NCBI RefSeq assembly: GCF_022376445.1
Contig: NW_025955103.1
Span: 43,497 to 107,496 of the forward strand
From: Fomitopsis serialis
Lineage: Eukaryota; Basidiomycota; Agaricomycetes; Polyporales; Fomitopsidaceae
Direction of reading: 5' to 3'
DNA: 64,000 bases
The translations under genes were made by a program, and so were the position numbers. Below are positions 36,135-47,649 of this stretch, piece by piece. Position 1 is the first letter of the stretch. The number at the start of each line of letters is the position of its first letter. The notes under the pieces were generated by a model. The model was not told the DNA's origin. It made no database searches and was given only the letters and a program-made list of their open reading frames with translations.

Positions 36135-37742
36135 GTTGTTCGTTCATTGAGCTCGGAACACGACGAGTGCACTCACTCAATTGGAACCATGTCTGTGTTC
36201 TCCACGAAGACGCACACTCTGATTTGCCCAAAATGAGTGAGCATCTACTTGCGTCCGGCTTGCGTCCGCGAGTACGAGCGATGCTATGTAGTGATCTTGC
36301 TTATCGTTTTGAGCAAGCTCGTACGTAGCCTTATTATATGGGCCTCCCCTGGTGTACAAATCTGACGAGATAAGCGCAGTCCCGTTGACGTGTTCGACAG
36401 TTCAATTATTCAAACGTTCGTGTCTCCGCACTTCTGTTCTCACTATCTTGCCGCCTCTGTCTCGCGGGTGGAGCTCAAGCCAGCTGATGTCGGCCTTCTT
36501 GTACATCTTATCGACAGTGTTCCGTACAGATAAGTCTTGTCACGGTCATGTGGTAATGAGCTATCTGCATCCGCACCTGTATTGCATACATCAGCACCAA
36601 TTTCAACGATGTGGAGGGCATCCGATTTTGGAGTTCGTACCGTGTATCAATGACGGAGACCGGGTGCTTATAACGAACAGCCTACGAGCTCAAGCCGCGG
36701 TTTTGGACGCCAGAATATCGTTATTGTGCTCTTCCAACACCTCGGATACTTGCGTAAACCGCGCACCGATCAGTGTTGTGAGACTTACGCACACAAACGT
36801 TTAGGATTCGTAGCACTAGAGGTTGCCTGTGAGGTGCGTTCACTCGTTAGTTATCTCCGGGACATCAACGAGTCGAAAGGAACTCAACGCAGCCATACAC
36901 CGGAAGTGCTAGGATTTGAGTATGCGACTAATGTTGGGGCGAGTTATCGCCCCGAGACTCGGGCCCTCGATACGCCGTCATAAAGAGGACAGTGGGGCGG
37001 CGGATGCCCTGCATAACGTCGACTACGGAACCCGCGGTAAGTGTGGACTTGACAGGACCTTCCGACGCTTCGACGCCCACCGTGCATCCATCCATTGGTC
37101 GAATTTGACGCGTGAGTGTCCTAAGCCTCGTTGCACCTTTGAATGGCGGTTTGTCATGCGAACCTCAGAGAAGATGTACGTTCCTGTGACGACTAGCTCC
37201 GGTGCAATAAGTACCTCGACGCCACGAGGCAATATCCAACATGTCCTGTAAGGACTATGCCCGTTCAATACTCGACGAGAAGACGGCCGATGCATGCTGA
37301 GGTGCAACCTATCAGCGAGCGTGTCCACACCAAGCAAGGTGACGGACGTACATGCGAGCGACCGAAGTCCGCGCTTGATGCCTCGAATCAACCACGCGGT
37401 CCCACATCATCCACGGATGAGCTGCGGACGTGGCAAGGTTGACCAGATGGAGAAGCCTAGCCCGCACGCACGCCAGAGACGCATCTGCGAGGCATGTGTT
37501 CCGTACTCGAAAGCAACGACAAGGAAGCGGACGTTAGTGGTCACGCTCACTCCGCGTTATTCTGGTCAGTCAGCTATGATCCCAAGCGATCGCCCGATAC
37601 ATTCAAGCCATGATACAACACGTACTGTACACTTTAATCGCTCGCTCGCCGTTCCATACCAAAGACATCATCACGCGCAGATCCCCTTCGCACGCTTTCG
37701 CTGTTTTGCAGACCCAGATCCACTCTTGTGTAGAGGCACCCT
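36135..37742. other. Mostly unassigned sequence
   Basis: It contains the possible minus-strand exon at about 36405-36541 noted with the zinc-finger fragment. Otherwise there are only overlapping frames without motifs. The plus-strand frame 37294-38181 is antisense to the phosphoesterase gene in its right half and is not credible. Confidence 0.35.
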
Positions 37743-39359
37743 TCAGTCGAACGCGATCTTCCCGACGCACACATATTCCCCCTCAGGCCCGTGGCTCCCC
37801 ATCTCGCAGATCTGTATCTCGTCCACGCCCCAAACGCCTAGGTCGACGCGGACAGGCTCCTGCTTCTTCGCGCCCTGGCCCGGTGGCCTCCCCTTCCCCT
37901 TGGCCTCCCCGTGCCCATTGGTAGTGTCCTCGGCGACGGCAGGCTCCGCCGCGTCTACTTCCGCCGCGACCTCAGCGTCGCCACTGCCGCCGTCGGCCGT
38001 GGATGCGACGGGGACAGTGAGCGAGTCCGGGTCGAGCGCGATCGCGCGGAGAGCGTCGGAGGCGCGGACGGACGTGAAGGAGAAGAAGGTACGGTATTTG
38101 GGGCGCGGTTTGCGATGTGCCGTGTTGACGATGGTGCAGTGGAGCTGGGATCGGACGAGAGCAAGTCGGACGAGTCGGTGAAGGGCGATCAGATGGTCTA
38201 TGACGGACGTACCTTGAGCGGGCGGTTCTCGTCCACTACGAAACCAGCCGATGTAAACGACTTGTTCACGAATTCTGAGGAAGATGTGGGTCAGCAACTC
38301 GAGTAGTCAGTCCGTATACAGGGACAAGCAACGCACGCGCGACGGTCCACAACTTCTCCGCGAACTCGCCATCTTCAGGTGGTCCGACCCACATCACGTT
38401 AGCGCGATTGGAACTTCCCTTTCCTCCCCTAATGATATCCATCAAACCCAGCTCAACATGCAGCTTCTGTCCCGCAAGCAATTCTATGATGTCCGGCTTC
38501 AGACTCTCCAGATGGGCGATCGCGCTCGCCAGCGTCGGCTTCTGCGTGGGGAACTCTGCTCAGCACCGTCGGAGGCTGCAGTTGCGCCCGATTGTTCTCC
38601 ATTCGCGTTCTTCTGGAGAGACATGACGCCAAGTGTGAAGTGCAGCCGACGGGCAGGGACGACGACGCTCGGGTCGAGCCCGGTAATGGCGGGATCTGCG
38701 GCCAGGAGAGCGTCCGTGAAGGACGAAATGGTCTTTTGGAGATCTGCGTGGTGGCCCTATGTCGCATATGAATGTGAGGCCAGTCACTAACGATGCACAG
38801 ATGCGGGCAAACGTACGATTGGGAGAGAGATGACTGCATGTATGCGCTGCGTTCAGCATAGGGTGGGAAGGATGAGCAGAGAAGTACGCACAGTGTGTCA
38901 AGTGTGGCCTTGGAGGTCGTTCCCTCTTCGTACGAGGAGGGCGAGCCTCCCTCGTCCCTTCGGCCTGTTCACCTTCGCCTGGCTGAGTATGGCCGTCTTC
39001 GGCAGGTGCAGCGCCCCTGCCCCTGCCCCTTCCACGTCGCCAACCCCGATACCCGCGTCGTCCTCCGCGCCTTCCGCGTCCGCGCTGACCCTGAGCGGGC
39101 TCTTCCTCTGCTGCGCCGCCCTCAACCTCTTCAGTAATCGGAATCTCCTCCGTCTCGATGATCTCGACGATCGACGCGGTCGTTTCGACCTCTCCGTACG
39201 GCTCTTCACTCGTTCCACCTTCACCTGCCCCAGCCGCAGCACCGCGACCGCGGCCCCGCCCACGCGGCCTTCCTCTGCCCCTACCTCTGAAGCCTCCTCT
39301 TCCACGACCTCTGCCGCGACCACCAATCTGTGCTGATTCGAATGCTGCTTCCGTGTCCA
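37743..39359 (-). CDS. ASCC1-like 2H phosphoesterase with RG-rich N-terminus
   Basis: Protein related to activating signal cointegrator 1 complex subunit 1 (AKAP7/2H phosphoesterase fold). It starts at 39359 with MDTEAAFESAQIGG followed by long RGRGRG runs, then an acidic stretch and a second RG-rich block, ending KRERPPRPHLTH. The 2H core follows: SSFTDALLAADPAITGLDPS, first His motif RLHFTLG (about 38630), LESLKPDIIELLAGQKLHVE, NVMWVGPPEDGEF, FVVDENRPLKLHCTIVN (second His motif, LHCT, about 38130) and the near-invariant end VDEIQICEMGSHGPEGEYV before the stop at 37743. Both HxT motifs are intact. Metazoan ASCC1 has a KH domain before this core, which is not seen here. Some splice joints (around 38560-38640 and 38760-38890) could not be settled. 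Confidence 0.85.
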
Positions 39360-41639
39360 TGCGAGCGAGAGCCGAGAGGGCGATGCGAGGTGAAAAGAGG
39401 GGATGGATGTGGAAGGGGAGGAAGAGGGGCCGCGCGAAGACGGGGAGCATGCGCGTGGCCAGAGGCGAGGCCCATCGAGTCGCACGAACCTTGAGCTTGC
39501 GCTGCCAGTTGTGGCGCACCGCGGCCGAGTGCGGGGCGAGGAACGTGACCGTGTGTCCCAATTTGTCCTCCATTTTGATCCCCTCCGACCCGCTCGGAGC
39601 GGCCCGCTGCCCCGCCGCTTCGTCTCGATACACAAGTCCTGGCGTTGCCCCTCCCCAAAGTCCGTGGCGAGCAGACTCAGACGGGTCCTCTGCGCACCAT
39701 TACAGCTGGCCCGTACAGCGACGACACATCGGAAGGCGGCCTGGCCATTGCGTTCATCGCTGCAAATCCTCGTCCCGGGGGCCGCCACGCTGGGCCGCTG
39801 GCTGCCCGCGTCAGCACATATTAACATCGGGTCCTTCCGAGTCGCCTGCCTCCAAATGTTTGCATCGGCCACGGATAGGTCGTATGTTTCTCACCGTCGC
39901 GTCAATACTGGACTGTCAGCCGCAGGCCACGCTACGCATACAGCTCGGGAAGTTAGACAGCGAGACGGAAGATGAAGCCGCACTCACCTCTCTCTCGTGC
40001 GTGTTACGTCTCCCATGGGGACGCCAGTGGTCACTCATTCTTTAGATTCGATCCGACGACGCGTCGGGTCCCTCTCATAGAGCGAAACGCGCGAGACATC
40101 ACCACCCGCGTCTCTATCATGGTGCGTTTCCCTTGTCGGTCCGTTCACAAACATCCGGAAGGCGTGCAGCACGGGGAATGGTAACGCAGCATTGCTGCCG
40201 AGGGAAAGAATTGTCTGCGTGTGCCAGGTATGTTCCCATCTCGCGCTTGAAGTTGAGCACCGAGGTCGTGTTGCTCGGCAGGATGACTCGCACGCCCGTT
40301 CAGGTGGCAGTCCGACTTTTACGCTATACGGGGCGTTGCGGCGCTCGTGATCCGTCCGACAGGGCGACAAATTCATTTACGACGTGCGTGTCGCCCATGA
40401 CATTCGTATCTAACACGCATCGTCATGCGCTCAAGACAAACGGTCTACCTTCGTACGTCCCCAATGCGCTCAGATCCGACCGTTCGTTTGCATATTCCGC
40501 AAGCCCGATCGTCGCCGACGCTCACCCGCACCGTGCCTTGCTCGTCCCGTGCATAATGACCTCGGGGTTCGTCGTTCCTGGGCCCCAGACCTGACTCGCC
40601 CCGAGAGCGCGTTGCCGGTGCCGTTCAACATGACAGGGCAGACGCTCGCCAGCCGCCAAGACAGACCCCGTGCGAGCCCATCCGTTGCTGATAACCCATC
40701 TCTGTGCGCTCAGCTTGCCCTCAGCCCTCGACTCATCAGGAGGTAGATTGCGGCGTTCGAATCCCGACCTGTTCAGCTGGTCCGAAAGCTGTCGGAGCGA
40801 CGGTGGCTGCGCGCAACGGTCCAGGTATGTTTTCATGTATGTATAACTCCTGAGGGAGTCGTTATCGTCGCGCTAATGACCTACTCAGGATGCTATTCAT
40901 GTTTTGAACTCCCATGTCGTTACGGCGACGGACTGGGATGATTGCAGCAGAGCACATCAGTTCGCGAGAGCAACGAGAGAAGGAGATGCTATTACACTGC
41001 TTCTGTCAAACGAAGACTGAAGGCGTAGGTATGGATGCCGGTGCTAGCCTCGATGCGGCAAAGGCGGGCACATCCGGAGTATTGTAATACGGGGAACATA
41101 CGCCGTCGAGAGCGCGCCCAGAAATTCTGAATGAAAGGAAGAGTGCCGTCGGCGCGAAGGTCTTTGTGGCGAGCCGCACCAGAGTGCTCTTTCTGCGTAT
41201 GTCGACTTATGTATTTTCGAGCGCGTTGTGTCATTCGCGTCGTTCTTTCGACGGGTCGAATTCGAGACTTTGCGGTGGCCCAGTGCAACGACCTGAGTGC
41301 GCTTGTCGTGAGAAGGCGCGCGCCGCGGAGATGGAGGTTGAAAAGTACGACATACGGATTAGGTAACGCCCAGCCGGGCGTGAGTGTGCGGGTTGTCGGT
41401 TAGCGAGAACGCGGATGAGATCTGGCCATGGACAGTTCGTGCTGGGGCCGCCCAGGTGCGGTTACTTCTGACCGCACTACAACCTATATCTATTGCTTCC
41501 TCTCCTCGCCCCGCGTCATTCCTTCTTCGAATTCACGCCATTCTTTCAGTCTATCCCCCTCTGATAACTTGCTGCATCGCTAACGGACAACGACTCGGAC
41601 GACCTCGCAAACATCAATATCATTTTTCAACACTCACAG
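39360..41639. other. Gene-free stretch
   Basis: About 2.3 kb with no recognised gene. Plus-strand frames at 39158-40045 are antisense to the RG-rich exon and its upstream. The 5' exon and promoter of the aspartic protease are probably in the last 200-300 bp (candidate ATGs at about 41414 and 41427) but could not be joined. Confidence 0.4.
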
Positions 41640-44240
41640 GCCTACTTCGACTGCCCGATGCGCGTCCCTGTTGCTACCACGTCGCGCACGAAGACTCCGT
41701 CATGGAAGGGGAAGGAGCGGGAGACGGTCGTTGAAAGAGAAGGCTCAGGAGGCAGCAACGGCGTCGTGCTGCCGTTACAGCTCTTGACCGAGTCGATGTA
41801 TCAATCGTGAGTGTTCCGTCTCGACGTCGCGCCACCTGGCTTTGAAGTTTGCGAACACTCGATCGACATCAAAAAGCGAGCGAGTAGGAACTGCAAGCCG
41901 AGCGGAGCGCGCGTTTCGTACGCGGGTCCATGAGCTGAACAAACTCGTAGTGTCTATACTCTCCCTGTCCTCGTCGGCGGTGGCCGCCAAAACCTCTCCC
42001 TCCAAGTAGATACCGGTTCTGCTGACTTGGTGCGTGATCTCTGTATCTCCCTATTCGTTCGATACTGATTGACTGTAGTGGATCGCGTCTACGTCCTGCT
42101 CAAGCTCGCCATGTAGCGGCACTGGCGGCCACCTCTACGACCCCTCTACGGCTACAGCCGCCGACGACTCCTTCGCGCTATCCTACCTCCGAGGCTCAGT
42201 ATCCGGCGATATAGTATGGGATGCCGTCTCGCTCGGCGGATACAACATCACAAACCAGGCGCTAGGTGCGTAGTATTAGACCGCGCATCGCGTCCAATAA
42301 GTTGATTGTTTGCCCACCTCATCCCTGTGCCCTATCGTCTTGCCCTTCGTCTTCCGTCTTGCCCTTGACCACACCATCTCGCCATGCAGCCGCCGTCTCG
42401 TCCGTAGACGGCGAACCGCTCGATCCCCTCTACAGCGGTATCCTCGGACTCGCCCTCCCCGCCGACTCGTCCATCTACCTCAGCATCGGCAATGACGAAG
42501 GCAACGCCCTCGCCGCCAATCTCTTCGGCATGACATCTTCCGCCAGCGCGCCGTCCGCGCCGTTCCTCTCCCTGTCTCTCGGACGTCCCGGCTTCAATGA
42601 CGTCCCCTCCGTTCTCGGCGTCGGCCTCCACCCATCAGAGCTCGTGCCCGATCCGAGCAAGGTCGAGTACCGCGACCTCGTCACGAACTACAACTACGAC
42701 CAGTTTTGGGCGACGAGCGTGCGGGATATTACAGTTTGGGTTGACGGCAAGGCGAAGGTGATCGCCCTGGGTGACTCGACGTCGGGCGCGACGTATCCCA
42801 CTGCGGTGCTCGACTCGGGGACGCCGGTCATTCTGGCGTCACCGGTTATAGCCAGCGGGATATATGCTGCCCTTGGGATGACAGCTGCGTCTGACGGAAC
42901 TTGTGAGTGGAGATCGTCGATCTTCTGCCTTCTGTCGTTCTAATCGCAGGGTAGATTACATCCCTTGCACGACCCCGATCAACATGACGATCACTCTCGA
43001 CGACCGCACCCAGATCCCCCTCCATCCTCTCGATCTCTCGACCTCCTCGTCCACCGCCGGATCGTACTGCATGGGTATGATCCAGTCCACCGCGCAAATG
43101 ACCTCTTCCGTCCACGTCCCCGACGTCGTGCTCGGGGTACCTTTCCTGCGCAGCGTGTACATGGTCATGGCCTACGAAAACCCCGACGAAGGTGGTACCT
43201 TCTCGAGCGATGACACCTACCAGCACGCCGGCGAGCAGGCCAACCCCCAGCTCGGCCTCATGGCGCTCACGAACGCCACGCAGGCGATCAAGGAGTTCAA
43301 CCAGACCAGGCTTGGCGGTGGCGCGTCTGGCTCGTCCACGGGCTCAGGCTCGGGGACTCACGGGAAGAAGCTTTCCGTCGGCATCGACGTCCTCCTCGGC
43401 TGCGTCGGCTTCCTCGTCCTCTGCGCGGTCATCTTCGTCGCCCGCTGGTTGTACTACAAGCGCAAGTGGCGCCGCGTGCCCGGCGACTTCGAGAGCGACA
43501 ACAAGGACCTCCCGGACGTTCGATATACCCTCGCACGGCACAGTTCTATGACGGACAGGTACAGTATGGCCGACAGTAGCAAGTCGCCGCCGAGGAGGCC
43601 GACACCGCTCCGTAACGCCTCGTCGTACTATGGCGAGGCGGACGCACTTGGTTTCCTGTCCTCGATGCCGAACGGGGCGACCGAACGCACTGGGGAGCGG
43701 AGGCACGACGAGGGCCCAGCGCGGGCTAGCGTCGCGTCGTGGGACTCGTTCTGCATGAGTCAAACCAAGCCCTCAGGATCCCCTTACGCGTATCAGCGGG
43801 CTGGGCTCGACAGCCCGCCCGGCTCGCCTGGCCTACCGTTGCCGGAGGGTGGTCGGGGTAGCGTGGTCTCGGGTGACGCGTCTTCTCCTGCAGCATCGCA
43901 TCGACGGCTGGAGAGCGACGAGTCACTGGCAGTGCCGTTGTTGGCGCATACACGGACACCTTCGTCCGGCGGCGGGGTTGCGCGTTCGGAAGACCTCGCT
44001 GACTACGGGTTGCACCTCAGGCCACAGGCCCCGACGCGACGGCCGGGGTACGAGCGGATGACGAGTTTCACCTCCGCAGATTTGGATAGCGCGCAGCGCA
44101 GCGGCGTTGTCGGGGAGGATCAAGATGCAGGTGAACATCGGGATGCGCATCCTGTGTTCTCGCAGCAGCGGGTTGAAAGCGACCATTCATGTAGTGAGTT
44201 GGATCGGACATTGCCGCCGTCGTGTGTAACAGAATCATAG
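41640..44240 (+). CDS. Membrane-anchored aspartic protease (A1 family), 5' end unresolved
   Basis: Pepsin-type protease. Exons that close in phase are 41640-41806, 41951-42029, 42079-42265, 42390-42902 and 42955-44240. The first active-site motif DTGSADL falls at about 42015 and the second, VLDSGTPVIL, at about 42810. Other family blocks are LPVLVGGG, YSGILGLAL and DVVLGVPFLRSVYMVM. After the catalytic part come a Gly/Ser linker, one membrane helix (LLGCVGFLVLCAVIFVA, about 43390-43440), a basic stop-transfer (YYKRKWRR) and a roughly 260-residue Ser/Pro-rich tail expected to be cytosolic. The likely role is at the cell surface or in secretory compartments. The signal-peptide exon was not identified; the exon at 41640 enters in phase 0 from an upstream intron. 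Confidence 0.88.
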
Positions 44241-44407
44241 CACTGATCTCGAGTGTGTATATACTATATGCTTTGCATCGCTTGGATAAGTGGACTTGTT
44301 TGCTAGTCGTTCCTCGGTCTCGGTATCTAAGTAGTGTAGGACCTGGACTTTGACTGCTGTCTCTCATTGAGTTTATTGCTAATGGTGTATTCTACCTGCT
44401 GTGCTTA

Positions 44408-44524
44408 CCTAACTATATAATAATTACCGGCCGGGGGCAGCCAGTAAAATTTCCTTTTTTGGGTTGTTTCCCACGCTCTTCCTAACTATATAATAATTAC
44501 CGGCCGGGGGCAGCCAGTAAAATT
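44408..44524. repeat. Two 44-bp direct repeats, 73-bp period
   Basis: A block starting CCTAACTATATAATAATTAC and ending CAGCCAGTAAAATT occurs at 44408-44451 and again, apparently identical, at 44481-44524. They flank a 29-bp spacer and mark the change from the protease gene to the repeat-rich right end. Confidence 0.85.
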
Positions 44525-44822
44525 ATATAGTGTTTTCTAAAGGGGGTACAGGTTGGGATAGGGTCCGGGTAGCACCACTTTTGCCTACAGAATGTTGGGT
44601 TTTACCCTCCAAACAGGTACCAAACCCGATGAAACAGGGGAAAAACAGCGCAGATTCGACGTATTGGAGTAACATGGGTTTGGGTACGGATTTTTTGCCC
44701 CAAGATATCCCGACTTTACAGCGATCTATGGTCCGACACGACCCAACATACATAATATTCATGTACAGCGAGCAGACATCTCCGACATCACTGCGACGAG
44801 AGCCCTGTGTCCGACAGTGCCA

Positions 44823-45320
44823 CATCGTTCATGATTGATGTAGCCGACAGTGCTGTATCGTTCATGAACAATGTAGCCGACAGTGCTGTATCGCTCATAA
44901 ACGATGAAGCCGGCAGTTGTAGGATGCATCGTTTGTGAACGATGCATCCTACAACTGTCGGATGCATCGTTCATTAACGATACAGCACCGCCGGCTACAA
45001 TCGCTGCAGATGTATGCGACAGGTCGGATGCATCGTTCATGAACGATACAACACCGCCGGCTACAATCGCTGCAGATGTATGCGACAGGTCGGATGCATC
45101 GTTCATGAACGATACAGCACCGCCGGCTACAATTGCTGCAGATGTATGCGACAGGTCGGCTGCATCGTTCATGATCGATGCCTCCGACAGCACTGCAGTT
45201 GTATACGACAGTGTTACGTCGTTCGTGAACGATTTATCCTACAGTGCTACATCGTTCATGGACGATAAAGCCGATAGTGCTGTATCTTTCATGAACGATT
45301 CATCCGCAAGTACTGCGTCG
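44823..45320. repeat. Cluster of ATCGTTCATGAACGAT palindromes with 66-bp tandem repeats
   Basis: About eleven full or degenerate copies of the 16-bp palindrome ATCGTTCATGAACGAT lie 30-66 bp apart. Between about 44955 and 45170 they form a 66-bp tandem repeat of roughly 3.3 copies (repeated CTGCAGATG at 45004, 45070 and 45136). A perfect 20-bp inverted repeat with a 4-nt loop (44914-44933 / 44938-44957, arm CAGTTGTAGGATGCATCGTT) lies at the left. Open frames on both strands (44904-45326 +, 44759-45193 -) follow from a period divisible by three and need not be genes. Confidence 0.85.
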
Positions 45321-45326
45321 TGGTAA

Positions 45327-46536
45327 CCATGTGATAGGGTTAGGGTCCACACAGGGAAAATGGTTGTCTTGAATTCCCTCCCACAATGGGACTTGTCGCA
45401 GTGTGTCTGAGGTGGACCACATCGTTCGCAATCGATGCGCCCATTAACATTAGAGTGTCAATAGCTACCATGATTCACCTCAGCTACCAATGGACAGAAA
45501 CAGTTGAGATATCCAGTCCCATCTCTATTACCGTAGCTTGTGTCGTGACGTCTGACAGTAGTCATTACAGAAACCCATGATGGAGTCGGTTGAGGCTTGC
45601 TGAACGCTTGTCATTCGTAAAGACATACCCTCGTTGCAGCATCCGTTCAGTTGAGATGTACTGTTCTGGTGAACCCACTGCCAGGTTCCGCATTCAATGG
45701 CGTCAACTTGTAAGATCATGCATAGAAACAAACTCCAGTAGTCCTTTCGAAGGCTTCAGGAAAGGCACATCGGTTGTATCAAACTCTATGTCTTTTTTGT
45801 CACTTATTTATAGGCCATCGGACGCACCTTGTGATTCTCTCAGAAGATGGCCGGTGTGTCAGCGACCTTGCGTCATCATCCACCCATCGGTATGCCGACA
45901 CAATCACCGGAATCAATTGGAGATCACTGGATGCGAGCCTCGAGGTGCAGCAGGCTCTGTCGGGCCAACGTCCGGTTTCCCCCGTCGTTGACTTTTAACG
46001 ACAGCGTGATTCCAACCAGGTCCATATCACTTCACCCCCCACTCTCTCCGAGCTGCTGCCATGGTTGGACCTTGCACTGTCGACTTTGTTCTGGGCATCA
46101 TGTCCTTACTGGCACCCCCAGGAAATCTATCTCCCCGTCCCCGTCATGAGATCGTGACGGGCAGCCGACTGTTCACCGATGTAACGGGCCTATTCGGATG
46201 TCATCAAGACCTACCCGATATGGACTATCTTATCTATATGCTGTTTGCTTATGTTTGTACTCCCCTCATATGGCGCGCCAGCGCACTTCCTGTAGTCTCC
46301 AACTACCCTTTAATCACTGCCTAAACGATACACATAGTCTGTAGACTTCTCTTGAATAGAGATTGGATACAGCGTATCTGCGGGTGTGAACTGGGTCGTT
46401 ACATATTTTTACGCTCCTCTGCTTTCTCAAACAGACTTCTACTCTGGAGAAATCTACTGGCAACAACTCGAAACTTCGAACTCAAACTCGAAATCTATGC
46501 ATTGCATCACTCTCGTCGACCTGGCAGCCCTACACT
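45327..46536. other. Unassigned sequence
   Basis: About 1.2 kb without a recognised gene. Frames at 45590-46324 are short, overlap and carry no motif. It may be old transposon-derived DNA, but nothing shows this directly. Confidence 0.35.
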
Positions 46537-47256
46537 ATGTCTGAGTCGACAACAACCAACACTACCGAGACTTCGCGCAGCACTCGTGAATCTCGCCGCG
46601 AAAAGCGCCAGGCACTTCGCGCGAATGCCAGGCCTCGGTTAACGTTGGCCGAGATACGGGCCAAATACACTGCTCAAGCACTACCTGAAACTTGGGACCG
46701 CCGGACTGAGCTCTCCAACCCCGAGAACTCATCCGGAGTACTCGCGGAGCAGGCACTATCCGACCGCGAGGTTGAACAGGCATCGCGTGCTGAGCCGCCC
46801 AAGCCCAGCACCGAGACTGTTCCAACCGAGCCAATGCGAAGTAGCCGCGGGTCCAGAAGTGGAACCCGCAGCAAGAGGCTGAGGGCATTGTGCGCGGAAA
46901 TCTTAGCTAAGCTCGCCGCGAGCCAAGAGCAGCCCATACAAGAATGGGCTGAGGCATCAGGCAAGGGGCTGCACAGCAACGAATGGTACGAAGACCTCGA
47001 GGCGCGAGTCGCAGACTGCGAACACGCCGAGAGAGCTGCCCGAAGGGCAGAAAGGGCTTTGTCTAAGAAGACAAAGACCTCGTCTCATCATCAAGAAGCT
47101 GCCTCTCGCACCGCGCAGTCCGCCCGGACTGAGTTCTCCGACCCAGAGAACTCAGTCAGAGCACTCGCGGAGCAATTGCCATCCAACCGCGAAGTTGAAC
47201 CGACATCACGCACTGAGCCGCCCAAGCCCAGTGCCGAGACTGTTCCAACCCGGCCC
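46537..47256 (+). pseudogene. Hypothetical ORF with internal duplication, cut by an LTR
   Basis: Open frame from MSESTTTNTTETSRST, of unknown family, rich in Arg, Glu, Ala and Ser, with likely helical or coiled-coil parts (EDLEARVADCEHAERAARRA). A 44-residue block occurs twice: RTELSNPENSSGVLAEQALS... to ETVPTEP, and RTEFSDPENSVRALAEQLPS... to ETVPTRP. The second block ends exactly at the TGTTGA that opens the retroelement LTR at 47257, and the stop codon is supplied by that LTR. The original ORF was therefore probably longer. Function is unknown. It might be part of an older mobile element. Confidence 0.45.
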
Positions 47257-47512
47257 TGTTGAGGTCGCGTCGCGATCTCGATCTCAGCCACCGGGCACGT
47301 GACGTACCACCGGGGGTGGTTCGTCCTCTCGTCCTCTCTCCTTCCTTTCCCTCAGTCGATGTTCTACTAAGACTGAGGTGAGACCCTTTCATGACTATAC
47401 GATACCCTAGTACTGACTACCTAAATAGCGTCTGACCGCGTGTTTAGGTAGCTTAATTCCTAGTCGATGTTCTACTAAGACTGAGCGTCTGACCGCGTGT
47501 TTAGCTTCTACA
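47257..47512 (+). repeat. 5' LTR of the copia element
   Basis: A 256-bp segment that begins TGTTGA and ends TCTACA (TG...CA, near-inverted ends) and abuts the primer binding site exactly. Two internal direct repeats occur: AGTCGATGTTCTACTAAGAC at 47354 and 47462, and GCGTCTGACCGCGTGTTTAG at 47428 and 47485. No second LTR is in the window, so the boundaries rest on the termini and the PBS. Confidence 0.65.
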
Positions 47513-47530
47513 GGTTATGAGCCCCGGGCG
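47513..47530 (+). promoter_or_regulatory. Primer binding site, half-tRNA(iMet) type
   Basis: GGTTATGAGCCCCGGGCG is complementary to the anticodon arm of initiator tRNA-Met (anticodon CAU inside CTCATAACC), not to a tRNA 3' end. Drosophila copia and some fungal copia-type elements are known to prime from an internal fragment of this tRNA. Confidence 0.65.
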
Positions 47531-47649
47531 GTGTTTTTGAACCCGCTCGTACACCTGAAGCACTCACCGGCTTTTCAGACTCTAGAACAACATCGCAGCG
47601 CCCATATAAGAGCGCATACACCCGCATATAGTCACCCTTTTCCGAGACA

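Noticed and set aside
37294..38181. Plus-strand ORF of 295 codons
   Set aside because: Its right half is antisense to the well-supported 2H phosphoesterase exon and its product has no motif.
39158..40045. Plus-strand ORF of 295 codons
   Set aside because: Antisense shadow of the RG-rich exon on the minus strand.
44759..45326. Opposing ORFs of 140 and 144 codons with repeat peptides
   Set aside because: Both come from the 66-bp tandem repeat, which stays open in several frames; neither has a start context or a family.
45331..45345. GGGTTAGGG-like telomere repeat
   Set aside because: A single short occurrence without tandem repetition; not evidence of a telomere.
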